Assembly: GCA_022410635.1 (NCBI GenBank)
Contig: JAJVDF010000459.1
Coordinates: 731,522 to 795,521 of the forward strand
Source: Tretioscincus oriximinensis
Taxonomy: Eukaryota; Chordata; Lepidosauria; Squamata; Gymnophthalmidae
Reading direction: 5' to 3'
Length of the DNA stretch: 64,000 nucleotides
Shown here: positions 53,704 to 64,000 of the stretch, one piece after another
How the letters are laid out: the number at the start of each line of letters is the position of its first letter
Numbering within the stretch: position 1 is the first letter of the stretch
Position numbers and translations under genes: made by a program
Notes under the pieces: model-generated
The model's input: only the letters and a program-made list of their open reading frames with translations
Told to the model about the DNA's origin: nothing
Databases searched by the model: none

Positions 53704-54734
53704 TGATCGATCCCCTCTCGCTCGCTCGCCGCCGCCGGTGATGGATGGACGGGGACGGCGGGGGGGGGAGGGGAGGCACGGAGCGTGTGGGAGGAGGAGG
53801 GGGGAGGGGAGAAGGAGGTGAAAGTGGTTTAAGGACGAGGGGGCCCCACGGGAAGGCGGCTGAGTGAGAGGGAGTGTAAAGGGGGGGGGGGGGCGAGGGA
53901 GGCCGGCCAATGCAAATGAGCCTCCTGACTGACGGAGAGGTGGCCGCCGCGAGGAGGGAGGGAGGAAGAAGGGAGGAAAGGCGAGTCACTCACTGGCGGC
54001 TCCCCAGGCCTCCACGCGCCGCCATTTTGATGAGGGGAAAAGGTGGAGGAGGACGAGCGGGGAAGAGGGAGAACTGAGGAGAGGGGATTGCACAGGAGGA
54101 CGAGCGAGGAGGAGGCGGGGCGAGAGGAGGAAAGGAGCAGCAGGGCGCGCGCACGTTCGTTCGTTCGTTCTTCGGGGCCCGAGCAGACGCGGCACGGCTC
54201 GGGTATTTCCGGGCAAGGCAAGGCCAGGCGGGGAGGGAGGGAGGGAGCCGACTGGGTGAGGAGGGGAGGAGGAGGAGGCGCCCGCCCGCTCCGCTTTTCT
54301 TCTCTCTTCCTCCCTCCCTTCAGGCCGGTAGGGGCGGAGCCGCCGCGCGGGCTTCTGCCTAGCTGAAAGGGAGGGAGGGAGGGAGGGAGGAAGAAGCGAG
54401 GAGGACAAAATGGCGGGCCCCAGTGCCCTCCCCTCGGCCCCCCCTTCGCTGTTTCGCGTACCCGTCGCGCGCGTGCGCGTGCGNGTGCGAGAGCGCGCAA
54501 GGCGGGAAACATTCCGTCTCCGCGCTGCTGCCATCATGACGTCGTTTCCTATTCCAACCTCTCCTCCTACCCCCTCCCAGTTCCTCCCACCACACACACC
54601 AGCTTTGGAGCTGAGGGAGAGAAAGAGTGAGAAACCGTCTGGCGGAGTACGCATGCGCACGATCTTGTCGCCGAGCTGAGGGGGAGGGAGAACGACGTCG
54701 TGCGGTGGCCGCAGATACAGACAGCGGCAGCTCC

Positions 54735-55235
54735 CCTCAGTCTGTCCGAGGCATCTTCCTCTCTGTCCCCCACCCCATTCCGTGGCAGTTTAGGCGCCCA
54801 ACCTAGTAATAAAGGGNGTCTAAAGAGAACCCCTCCTGGGGCCGCAATCCATCGAGTCCAGCCTTCTGGCCCTCCCAGCGGCCCACTGGAGCATAAGGAG
54901 GCAAAAGCCTCAATTTATCCATGGCTTTTTTAAAACTGGGTGCCTGCATTGAGCTCTGCACCCCAAGTGTGCTCTGACCAACGTAGTATAGAGAGGAATA
55001 ATTGCCTCACGTGATCGAGACGCTATGCTCCTCTTAATACATCCCAGGATTGTATTTGCCTTTTTTGCAGCTGTTTCATTATCATCCACCTAGTAGCTAG
55101 AACCAGAAATCACTGAATGAAGGCTAGCAAATCAGCCTTGCATCACATTGGGAAGCAAGATCCTAATGAGACAGGGCAAGAGGAACATCAACAAACCTTG
55201 TCAGAAAATATCTTGGGAACCAGAGTGAACCACCT
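54735..55235. other. Upstream flank of the promoter
   Basis: 54790-55080 contains minus-oriented CR1 traces (CCATCGAGTCCAGCCTTCTG, GCATTGAGCTCTGCACCCCA, CCCAGGATTGTATTTGCCTT); otherwise unassigned. Confidence 0.5.
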
Positions 55236-55239
55236 ATGA

Positions 55240-55470
55240 CTTGAGAAATAAGTAACATGAGAGGAGCCACAGTCCATCTGGTTCCGCCTTCTGTCACCCA
55301 GTGGGTCACCAACTGGGCAGGCTGGAGCAGAAGGCAAAACTCTCACCTGTTTTCACCTTCTTGTAAATGGTACTTCAGGAATCCTGCCTGTGGCTCCATC
55401 CTGGAGGCAGAATCAAAAGATCCACCCTAGTAGTGANATCCTTGGCTTCCATGAACTTGTCTAATCCTAT
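55240..55470 (-). repeat. CR1 3'UTR fragment
   Basis: Minus: AGGAGCCACAGTCCATCTGG, CACCTGTTTTCACCTTCTTG, CCTGCCTGTGGCTCCATCCT. Confidence 0.72.
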
Positions 55471-55535
55471 CTTAATGCACCTCTTTAACCTGGGCTTTGG
55501 TTGAAGAAATGTCATTTCCCCCACTTTTAGATACT

Positions 55536-56602
55536 AAACATAAGAACATAAGAAGAGCCATACTNGATCAGGCCACAGCCCATCGAGTCCAGCATTCTGT
55601 GTCACACANNNNNNNNNNNNNNNNNNNNNNNNNNNNNNNNNNNNNNNNNNNNNNNNNNNNNNNNNNNNNNNNNNNNNNNNNNNNNNNNNNNNNNNNNNNN
55701 NNNNNNNNNNNNNNNNNNNNNNNNNNNNNNNNNNNNNNNNNNNNNNNNNNNNNNNNNNNNNNNNNNNNNNNNNNNNNNNNNNNNNNNNNNNNNNNNNNNN
55801 NNNNNNNNNNNNNNNNNNNNNNNNNNNNNNNNNNNNNNNNNNNNNNNNNNNNNNNNNNNNNNNNNNNNNNNNNNNNNNNNNNNNNNNNNNNNNNNNNNNN
55901 NNNNNNNNNNNNNNNNNNNNNNNNNNNNNNNNNNNNNNNNNNNNNNNNNNNNNNNNNNNNNNNNNNNNNNNNNNNNNNNNNNNNNNNNNNNNNNNNNNNN
56001 NNNNNNNNNNNNNNNNNNNNNNNNNNNNNNNNNNNNNNNNNNNNNNNNNNNNNNNNNNNNNNNNNNNNNNNNNNNNNNNNNNNNNNNNNNNNNNNNNNNN
56101 NNNNNNNNNNNNNNNNNNNNNNNNNNNNNNNNNNNNNNNNNNNNNNNNNNNNNNNNNNNNNNNNNNNNNNNNNNNNNNNNNNNNNNNNNNNNNNNNNNNN
56201 NNNNNNNNNNNNNNNNNNNNNNNNNNNNNNNNNNNNNNNNNNNNNNNNNNNNNNNNNNNNNNNNNNNNNNNNNNNNNNNNNNNNNNNNNNNNNNNNNNNN
56301 NNNNNNNNNNNNNNNNNNNNNNNNNNNNNNNNNNNNNNNNNNNNNNNNNNNNNNNNCCAAGCTGTTAGCTACCACTACCTCTTCAGGAAGTAAATTCCAC
56401 AGGCCGATGACCCTCTGGGTGAAAAAATACTTCCCTTTGTCTGTTCTCACTTTTCTACCCAACAGTTTTAAGGAGTGCCCTCTGGTCCTTGTGTTGTGTG
56501 ATAGAGAAAACATTTTTCACTACCCTGAACAGTTTAGTGTCGTCAGCAAACGTGGCTACTTCACTATTTACCTCGGCATCCAGATCATTTATAAATATAT
56601 TT
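55536..56602 (-). mobile_element. Young CR1 3' end spanning an assembly gap, inserted in a TAAA-tailed repeat
   Basis: The left part 55540-55608 is the CR1 3' terminus (ACATAAGAACATAAGAAGAG, CCATACTNGATCAGGCCACA). After the gap, 56357-56515 encodes NLLPEEVV...FFTQRVIGLW and MFSLSHNT. At about 56517 it jumps to the FADD-region sequence (TAGTGTCGTCAGCAAACGTG), an internal deletion. The same TAAA-tailed element is recognisable on both sides (55475-55535 and 56603-56690), showing insertion into it. Confidence 0.8.
55609..56356. other. Assembly gap (748 N)
   Basis: A run of N inside the CR1 copy. The intact CR1 at 37690 has only about 200 bp between the same flanks, so the gap size is probably an estimate or hides an extra insertion. 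Confidence 0.99.
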
Positions 56603-56747
56603 TATGTTTTAATATGTCAGTTTTTTATTGCTGTTTTTATTATTGGCTGCCGTGAGACCCTTGGGTATAGGGTGGGGTATCAATCTACCCAGGCTGCTCT
56701 GCACCACCACCTCTTCTGGAAATAAATTGCACAGTTTAATAAGGAGA

Positions 56748-56945
56748 AAAGGAGGAGGAGGTTTTATACCTTGCCCCTCTCATCTGAAGGGACTCAAAGC
56801 AGCTTACAAGCTATTTTTCACCCAAAGGCTACATCTGTCTTCCCCATCACATTGTGATAGTACCTATCACTTGCTTTCAAACAGCTAGGCTAGCTGAGGC
56901 CAGTGGAGGGAGCTCAATCCCCTCCACAACAGACACATGAGGCCG
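56748..56945 (-). repeat. tRNA-headed SINE, diverged copy
   Basis: GGTTTTATACCTTGCCCCTC, GGACTCAAAGCAGCTTACAA, and CCAGTGGAGGGAGCTCAATC. Confidence 0.68.
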
Positions 56946-56999
56946 CATGGGATAACTTTTTAAATGTCGTTTTTCAAGGCTCAGAAATCCTAGACTTCA

Positions 57000-57705
57000 C
57001 AGCCTGATTTCATAAGGGAGGTGTTCCTGTCTTCTTGTTGCCCTTTTTTGCACCTTCAGTAGAACATCTTTTCTAAGGTGTGGTGACCAGAAATATAACA
57101 GGTTGTATAGAGATTACATGGAGAATTGGAAAACATCATGCCTGTACAATTGAGAGTTAAGACTGATCAGACAATCACCCTTGCTCCAGACTGTTCTAGT
57201 AAGTGGATGTAAGGACAGTACTAAATGGTAATTCAGAGACTGTATGACTGTTTAATTAACACAATTTCAACAGAGACACTGAATTGCAGGATTCATAAAC
57301 CAGAAAATATGCAGAAAATTAGAGACTGTAAAGAACTATTTAAGGGCACAATTAAGAAGAGATGTTACAAGATTAAGACTTAGATTGATATTCCAGATGT
57401 AGCCCCCGAGTAAGGATTTAAATTGTAAATATTTAGGAGGGAAAATATAAAAAGGGAGGAGCATTAAAAGGGGGATGCTTAAAATGCTGTGATGATGGAA
57501 AATGTTTCTGTAGTTTATGGAAATAATTATTAAAGTATTCTAAATGCAAAAAAACCCCAAAACATGTACAGAGATAAAATTAAGTTGCATTTGCCACTGT
57601 GTTGCCCACTGAGCCAATTTCAAAAGATGTCCCTGGAGCTCTTTCCAATCACTTTCAGGTTTAATTATCCTGAAAAGTTTAGTCTCACAAGCAAATTAAT
57701 TTTGC
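57000..57705 (-). repeat. Old CR1 fragment interrupted by an L1 3' end
   Basis: Minus-strand CR1 pieces at 57000-57110 (AGCCTGATTTCATAAGGGAG, GTGTGGTGACCAGAA) and 57580-57705 (TTGCATTTGCCACTGTGTTG, ATTATCCTGAAAAGTTTAGT). Between them, 57130-57560 looks like a plus-strand L1 3'UTR (AGATGTAGCCCCCGAGTAAG, GGGAGGAGCATTAAAAGGGG) ending in an A-rich tail. Confidence 0.6.
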
Positions 57706-57814
57706 CTTTTTGATATTATTTTATTNGGAAAAAGTCTGGAATTGATAAAGAAATTGGCATACAAGTCTTGTCCTGTAATCAGAGTGTTGAAAATCCCTTG
57801 TTATATCCAAGCAA

Positions 57815-58450
57815 AGTACCCTGGTGATAGAAGCCAGTAGGATGGTTAAAGCAGCACTTATGAAAGCTGNTTGGGATTGCTTATGGTCGGCAGCTTCCAA
57901 GACCTGCTCCCCTGTAAGCTTTAATTTATGTGTTCATGGGGGNCCCATGGCCGCCTACCTCAGATCATTGATTAACCCNNCCTCAAGACGCGCTATGTCT
58001 GTAGCACGTTTTAACATCCTCCCCTCGGGACAGCTTAGAGGGAGATTTCTAGGAATACCTAAGCATTTGCGTACTTGCACTTGCGATCATATGGTGCAAG
58101 ACTCCCTATTTCACATCTTGTTTCAGTGTCCANTACGTTCAAAAATCAGAGAAAAATATCAACAACCTATTTTTTTGCCTAGTATGTCCANACCGGACTT
58201 CCAGAAAATTNGGTTTCTTCTGAACAACCAGGACGAATCCTTTACGGAACAGGTGGCCTTTTTCTTGATTGATTTAATTGATTCCTTGACTACCTGAGTC
58301 CATTTGGAATGGCCTACAATCTTATTTCGCCGTATTGCTCAGCTGTAACTTCTTTTTGTTGCTTACTTGTGAAAGTTTATATTTGATTTGTTTCTTNCAT
58401 TGGATGTCCTTCTTCTTTTTATGCCAATAAAGGCTATGATGATGATGAAG
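57815..58450 (+). mobile_element. Non-LTR retrotransposon 3' end of another clade
   Basis: 57824-58297 encodes RRAMSVARFNILPSGQLRGR, FLGIPKHLRTC and a Cys-His motif CTCDHMVQDSLFHILFQCP (C-x-C ... H-x-x-x-x-C), typical of the C-terminus of several LINE clades and unlike the L1 and CR1 copies here. The 3' end is GCCAATAAAGGCTATGATGA with a (GAT)n tail rather than poly(A). The clade was not fixed. Several N bases. Confidence 0.65.
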
Positions 58451-58454
58451 TACC

Positions 58455-59865
58455 CTGGTAAAGGTTTGACTCTGAGCAAATATCTTCATGAACTACTAGA
58501 ATCACTGTAGTTTTCAATGTATATGCATCCTGAGATCAGAGGAAAAGCATATATTTACTCTTATTATGTATGAAATCAGTTATTTGTAACATGGCAAACT
58601 GGGGGGCTTTAGTGTGGCAATGGGTACAGTGGGAGCTCCCATACAAATATTACCATCTTTAGCAACATTCTGTTCTGACACGTTGCTCCTAGAAAGAAAT
58701 GGTGACTATGCGCTTCCTACAAAGTTTAGTATTACAGCGTAGATAAAGGAAATATTAGCCTCAAAATATATGTGTGGAAAGGACCATCAGAGATAATAAC
58801 TTGGTGTTACACTTTTTTGCAGATATTTGTGGTAAAATTACAAATTTTAACCGGGACATGCTTACCCTACTACTAAAGGCAGAAAGGCCAGTAGGGAATA
58901 ATGCATGGCTCTAAATTCCAATCAACAAATAATTTTATCCATAGGGGCCATTTCCCTTACACCAGGAAAGTCTCCCAAGTTTGGCCACCTCATTTTTCCA
59001 GACTTGCTTTAGTAGTCATTACCCTGACAGTTAGTTCACTAAACAGTTAGATTATATGGATCTGATCACCAGACTAGGGATGTTTTAGCTTTGGTGGGAC
59101 AGTAATGGAGATCTTCCTTGTGGTAAAAAGGGAGCAACAGGATTTTAAATAAGGGTTTAATGAGGACACGCACATAAGAATCTTCAATATAACAGCATCC
59201 ACTGTANTTCTGACAGATTAAAGTGTCTCCATCTTGAATCGTTTATATTTAATNAACTCATTTATAAACTGAAAACCTAAAGTAGTGTCAGTTCCCAGTT
59301 TTGTTAAGAAAAAACAAAGGGGCAGATTTCTATACCTTTGGAGCAAAAGCAAGTCTCTAAGATCTTTTAGGTGAGGAAGTATTTTATGAGTTATGCCAAT
59401 TTATTTTAAGGAAAACACCGATCCTGAGGCTGCTCTCTAAACTGCTACTTGTAAATGGAACCAATCATATCCAGGGGCNAAAGAACTCTAAAATGGTCTC
59501 CATCCATAGGAATAACTAATTACCAGTCATGCTAATTATATTTAGAGAGGCAAAAGGGACTACTGTGTCTTGCTGTCTGCACATTATGGAGTTTGGACTT
59601 ACCCCACTTTGACCTGGAGTTTTCCTGCCACGAGCTCCGTTGTATAATCCGATAATTATCTTTGTCTTTTGAGTGACTTATTGTAATGACTATCATTGNG
59701 TATCCACATGAGTAGGTCCACAAGAACCAAGTAACTTCTTAGGCACTGTAGGCAGGTAGAGAAAGCATGCTTATGTAGAACAATGCTTGAAGGTAATCNT
59801 GAAAGATTTTGAAATAGAATGAAGTAACTCTATGAGGGAACCAAGAATATGTTAGTGGCAGTGAA
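58455..59865. other. Upstream intergenic sequence without recognised features
   Basis: No gene or repeat assigned; scattered single N bases. Confidence 0.45.
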
Positions 59866-59869
59866 GGTG

Positions 59870-60130
59870 GGGANGCAGAACAGGGCCTTTTCTGTNGCAG
59901 CCCCCAGGCTATGGAATAGTCTCCCCTTCAAGGTGCGTCAAGCACTATCTCTGTGCACTTTCAGAAAATGCTTGAAGATGCACCTCTTTGGCCTGGCCTT
60001 TCGCTGAGGAAACTACTGTCNCTTCCCTATTTTAGATATGGCCGTTTTCAGTGTGTTAATTATGATTTCATTGTTAACTGCCTTGAAACCTTCGGGTATN
60101 GGGCGGAATAAAAATGTAAATAAATAAACT
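59870..60130 (+). repeat. TAAA-tailed retroposon 3' end (best plus copy)
   Basis: CAGGGCCTTTTCTGTNGCAG, CCCCCAGGCTATGGAATAGT, GCACCTCTTTGGCCTGGCCT, CTGCCTTGAAACCTTCGGGT, then GGGCGGAATAAAAATGTAAA and TAAATAAA. The pattern is very common in squamate genomes; I read it as the 3' end of a LINE-derived retroposon. Confidence 0.75.
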
Positions 60131-60799
60131 CCCTCTGAAACTCATTCATCAGGAACTTGTCTTGATCCCTTTAGTCAATGGCTCAAGCAAGATAATTTTT
60201 GAGTTGAATGGAGGACTTATGAATGGCTTCTCTGTAAATTCGGTAATTGTTCCCAATCTTAAAAAATCAATCACACAATTATGGATTGTTGTGATCATCA
60301 GAATTGTCTAAAGGGACCTTTTTCCATAGACAGGGGATCATCCCTGGCACTTCTATTATCTGAGGAATCATTGTCAGCAAAGCATGCTGTGTGGGCAGTG
60401 TCCACCAGAGTACCTAATGCATAGGTGCTGAAGCACAATTAGCAGGACTGCCAGCAGATGGCACATGAGCTGCATTAACAACATACGAAACTACTTTCCG
60501 GTGCCTTAATAGCATTAATCCGGGTAGAGGAGGCTAAATATGTGTCTGCTGATCCGATCTGTGCTCAGAGGACCTTCCCCAAGCATTGCTTCGCTTTCCT
60601 TGGTGACAACCAGACAGTCACTAATGCTTCCCCACCCTTGAAATGCTGTGTTCACTGCTATATGCATCATACTTCACTCTTTTCTCAAACTTTGTTATTT
60701 TGGAATGGGAGGGAAAGTCTAAGAGTATAAGCATCAAGATCCTCATGTAAGGGGTACTTGACTTAAAGATGATGAAATTCCCTCTATTAATAGAAATTA

Positions 60800-61120
60800 C
60801 ATTATTGAAACTGCTGGAGACAATAATTGGTTAATATCAAATACAATAATTAATTACATTTCTACCCCTCTAATGAGAAATACAATTCATGAACTATTTA
60901 ACCAATGGGAAATCATTGTTGATAATTTCATAAAAAATAAGGGAATTGTAGGATTACACTATATGGTCAGCTTAAACTTTCTGTGAAACTTTGAATGGTA
61001 AATGTTCACAAATGGCTAATATCTCACCAAATGTTATAAAAATATTACTTTACAAATCCATACATATAGTTATAATAAAATAATTGAACTTTATATAAAA
61101 TTAGTAACAGTATGGTATCA
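60800..61120 (+). repeat. Possible decayed L1 ORF2 fragment
   Basis: Conceptual reading NTIHELFNQWEIIVDNFI and KNKGIVGLHYMVS resembles an L1 ORF2 inter-domain region, AT-rich with stops. Weak. Confidence 0.3.
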
Positions 61121-61127
61121 TAAGAAA

Positions 61128-64000
61128 CATAAGAACATAAGAGCCATACTGGATCAGGCCACAGCCCATCAAGTCCAGCATTATGTGTCACATAGAGGCC
61201 CTGTCTATCCCATGCATGATTTAGTATACTTCAATCAGATCACCCCTCAAACGTCTCCTTTCAAGGCTGAAGCGGCCCAGACGTTGCAGCCTTGCTTCGT
61301 AAGGGAGGTGCTCCAGACCCTTGATCATTTTTGTTGCCCTTTTCTGCACTTTCTCCAGTTGAAAAATATCCCTCTTGAGATGTGGTGACCAGAATTGAAC
61401 ACAGTATTGGTTCCCATCAGGTGGTAGTAGTAGTTTGGGTTCTTTGCCCCAATATGCATAACCTTGCACTTGCTTAAGTTGAAGTGCATTTGCCACTTTG
61501 ATGCCCACTCACCCAATTTCAATAAATCACTCTGTAGCGCCTTACAATCATTTTCAGTTTTCACTACCCTGAACAGTTTAGTGTCGTCAGCAAACTTGCC
61601 TACTTCACTATTTACCTCGGCATCCAGATCATTTATAAATATATTGAAAAGCAATGGTCCCAGTACAGATCCCTGGGGTACCTCACTTCTTACCTCTTTC
61701 CACTCTGTTTTGTCTCTTTTAGCCAGTTTCCAATCCAGGACAAAGTCTGTCCTCTTATACCATGAGTATGGAGCTTTTTTAGAAGCCTTTGATGAGGGAC
61801 TTTATCAAAAGCCTTCTGAAAATCTAGATAGACAGTGTCAACTGGATCCCCTTTATCTACATGTTTNTTAACACTCTCAAAGAATTCTAGCAAGTTGGTA
61901 AGGCATGATTTACCTTTGCAGAAGCCATGCTGAGGTTCATTCAGCAGTGCGTGCTTCTCCATGTGTTTAGTAATTTTGTCCTTATTTATGGTTTCCAACA
62001 CTTTACCTGGAATTGATGTTAAACTGATGGGTCTATAATTTCCGGGATCATCCCGGGATCCTTTTTTGAATTTTGGTGTTACATTAGCTACCTTCCAGTC
62101 CACTGGTACTATGCCAGATCTTAAGGAAAGATTAAATATTTTGGTTAGAAGTTCAGCAATTTCGCATTTGAGTTCTTTAAGTATTCTTGGGTGAATGCCA
62201 TCTGGCCCTGGGGATTTATAAATATTCAGCTTATTAAGGCTAGCAAGGACCTCCNNCCTTGTTATCTCTATCCAGCTTAATTCCTCTGGTGTTCTTTCTG
62301 AGAAAACTAAATCTGTTGCAGGTAAATTCCCTCTGTCTTCTTCAGTGAAAACTGAAGCAAAAAATTCATTTAACTTCTCTGCAATCTCCACGTCCTCCTT
62401 GATTATGCCCTTTTGTCCATTGCTGTCGAGTGGTCCGACTGCTTTCCTGGTAGGATTCTTATTTCTTTTAATATTCTTTGCAATGTGCTCCTCAAAGCTT
62501 TTCTTCGCATCCCTGACTACCACCTTGCATTTGGTTTGCCATAGTTTTGCTCCCTTCTGTTCTCCTCACTAGGATAAGCCTTCCACTTTTTAAATGAGTT
62601 TCTCTTCATTCTAATTACTTCTTTTATTGCAGAGGTAAGCCATNTGGGTGTCTTCTTGGACTTGGTAGAACCCTTTCTTCTCTTGGGAATGCATTTTATT
62701 TGAGCTTCCAATATTGCACTTACAAACAATTTCCATGCTTTTTGAAGGGACTGGACATTTCTCACTTTCCCTTTTAATTTTTTTTTTACAATTTTCCTCA
62801 TTTTGGGAAAATTTTCTTTGTGAAAGTTGAAGGTTTCCGTGTTAGAACTGCTTGACAATTTTCTGTCCACATTCAGGTTGAAAGTTATCGTATTGTGGTC
62901 ACTGTTTCCTATGGGATCAGTTACAGTCACATCTTGTATCAGGTCCTGTTCATTACTTAGGACTAAATCCAGGATTCCCTTTCCCCTGGTTGGTTCTAAA
63001 CCACCTGCTCTAGGAAGCAATCAGTTAGCATGTCTAAGAATTTTATTTCTTTTTCATGAGTTGAACAAGAGTTTGCCCAATCAATGTGTGGATAGTTGAA
63101 GTCTCCCATTATTACTACTCTTCTCTTTTTGGAAGCTTCAATGACCTCATGTTCCAAATGAGTATCGCCTTCAGGTGTTTGTTTAGGAGGCCAGTAGCAT
63201 ATTCCCAATATTAGGCTTGTTTTCTGACCTGATAATGCTATCCATAGTGCTTCTGTGGATGGGTCTGTTTTACCTGGAAATTCCAATTCGTAGGATTCAA
63301 CCTCTTCTTTAACATACAAAGCTACACCACCACCNGNTCTCCCTTTCCTATCTTTTCTGTATAGTTTGTAACCTGGGATTACTGTATCCCATTGGTTTTC
63401 TTCTGTNCANCAGGTTNCAGTTATGCCAATAATATCNACATTATTGTCAATCACTAAGCATTCCAACGCCCCTATTTTTGCTCGGAGGCTTCTGGCATTT
63501 GCATACAGGCATTTATATGCCCTTCTCCGGTGNANGTTAGGCCCTGTAAATTTGTGAGAAACCACAGTTTGCTCATTACAGNTTTTTACTTGAATACTAC
63601 ATCCAGGTTCTCCTTCCGATACTATATTATCTGCATAATTCTGTTCCTCAGNAATTGCATTTACATTTACACTATCTCGAACCGGATGCTGCTCAGCTCC
63701 TGTCGGCTTTCCCCCAGATATCAGTTTAAAAGCTGCTCTGCAACCTTTTTAATATAAGTGCCAGCAGTCTGGTTCCATCTTGGTTCAAGTGCAACCCGTC
63801 CCTTTTGTACAGGTATGGCCTGCCCCAAAATGTCCCCCAGTTTCTGACAAATCTAAATCCTTCCTCACGACACCACAGCCTCATCCACGCATTGAAGCTT
63901 CTAATCTCTGCCTGCCTGACTGGTCCTGCACGTGGAACAGGTAGCATTTCAGAAAATGCTACCTTGGAGGTCCTGGATTTCAATCTTCTACCTAGCAACC
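61128..64000 (-). mobile_element. Second long CR1 LINE (runs off right edge)
   Basis: Colinear with the CR1 at 37690-41106 and in the same orientation: 3' terminus at 61128 (ACATAAGAACATAAGAGCCA), ORF2 C-terminus (61221-61508), FADD box (61654-61508; VGKFADDTKLFRVV), RT (62523-61690; VPVDWKVANVTPKFKKGSRD, LTSIPGKVLETINKDKIT), linker (63020-62517), endonuclease (63565-62996; IVIMGDFNYPH-like VVIMGDFNYPHIDW) and the ORF1 esterase-like end (63998-63726; RDGLHLNQDGTRLLAL). Relative to the first copy it lacks most of the 3'UTR and ORF2 tail at about 61198 and a block at about 61410. Several frameshifts and N bases. Confidence 0.9.

Larger units (their letters stand above)
53420..54720 (-). promoter_or_regulatory. 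USP34: CpG-island promoter of USP34
   Basis: The only strongly GC- and CpG-rich stretch in the window. It covers the start codon and about 1 kb upstream. Candidate sites: overlapping CCAAT (53907-53911) and octamer ATGCAAAT (53910-53917); YY1-like GCCGCCATTTT (54018-54028) and AAAATGGCGG (54407-54416); CRE-like TGACGTCG (54537-54544); NRF1-like CGCATGCGCA (54650-54659). G-runs at 54230-54245 and 54369-54387 fit G-quadruplexes. No TATA box was seen, as expected for a housekeeping-type promoter. The transcription start was not determined. Confidence 0.88.

Noticed and set aside
53207..54660. Several long frames on both strands through the CpG island, rich in Pro, Ser, Arg and Gly
   Set aside because: High GC removes stop codons. 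No conserved domain is visible; only the 14-codon USP34 start inside the region is supported.
55497..56513. Two roughly 300-codon open frames on opposite strands
   Set aside because: They consist almost entirely of undetermined bases from the assembly gap; only CR1 sequence is present at their ends.
54735..64000. Search for XPO1, the usual upstream neighbour of USP34 in amniotes
   Set aside because: No XPO1 exon was recognised on either strand; if synteny holds it lies beyond the right edge.
1..64000. CRISPR arrays, operons, ribosome binding sites and other prokaryotic features
   Set aside because: Spliced host gene, LINEs, SINEs and CpG island show a vertebrate nuclear sequence; no spaced direct-repeat array is present.

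Overview
This is a piece of a vertebrate nuclear genome, most likely a squamate reptile. The evidence is CR1 LINEs ending in TTCTTATG-type 3' repeats, several diverged L1 lineages, tRNA-headed SINEs, tyrosine-recombinase (DIRS) retrotransposons, Tc1/mariner, Tigger-like and hAT-like MITEs, and long AT-rich introns around one host gene. Species cannot be fixed from the sequence alone.

Host gene: the only host gene I can support is the 5' part of USP34 (ubiquitin carboxyl-terminal hydrolase 34), on the minus strand. Eleven coding exons can be placed to the base with GT-AG sites and continuous phase: 53614-53656 (start codon), 32217-32304, 28991-29414, 22856-22906, 19440-19589, 18561-18628, 12129-12321, 7529-7590, 6070-6151, 5889-5981 and 4932-5057. 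They total 1380 nt, exactly 460 codons. This is the N-terminal helical region; the catalytic domain lies beyond the left edge. A CpG island (about 53420-54720) with CCAAT/octamer, YY1-, NRF1- and CRE-like sites and G-quadruplex runs is the promoter.

Layout: 1-4.8 kb, intron 11, holds an L1 5' end abutting a decayed DIRS element. 4.9-12.3 kb holds exons 11-7 with old CR1, SINE and hAT remnants. 12.8-18.3 kb, inside intron 6, is a structurally complete DIRS element (ITRs, internal complementary region, gag, RT-RNase H-Dam-like-YR) in the sense orientation of USP34. 18.5-32.3 kb holds exons 6-2 with CR1, L1, Tigger-like MITEs, SINEs and a 300-bp-arm inverted repeat. 32.3-53.6 kb is intron 1, with a Tc1/mariner element, a 3.4-kb CR1 and many fragments. 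53.4-54.7 kb is the promoter. 54.8-64 kb is upstream intergenic sequence packed with CR1 (one interrupted by a 748-base assembly gap), another LINE clade and a second long CR1. No upstream host gene was seen.

Most interesting for follow-up: the DIRS element, whose internal complementary region reproduces both termini; its perfect-consensus splice donors inside the host intron; a set of dispersed repeats sharing a hammerhead-ribozyme-like CUGANGA...GAAA arrangement; an overlapping upstream ORF on the USP34 start codon; and two long similar CR1 copies in direct orientation flanking the USP34 promoter and first exon.
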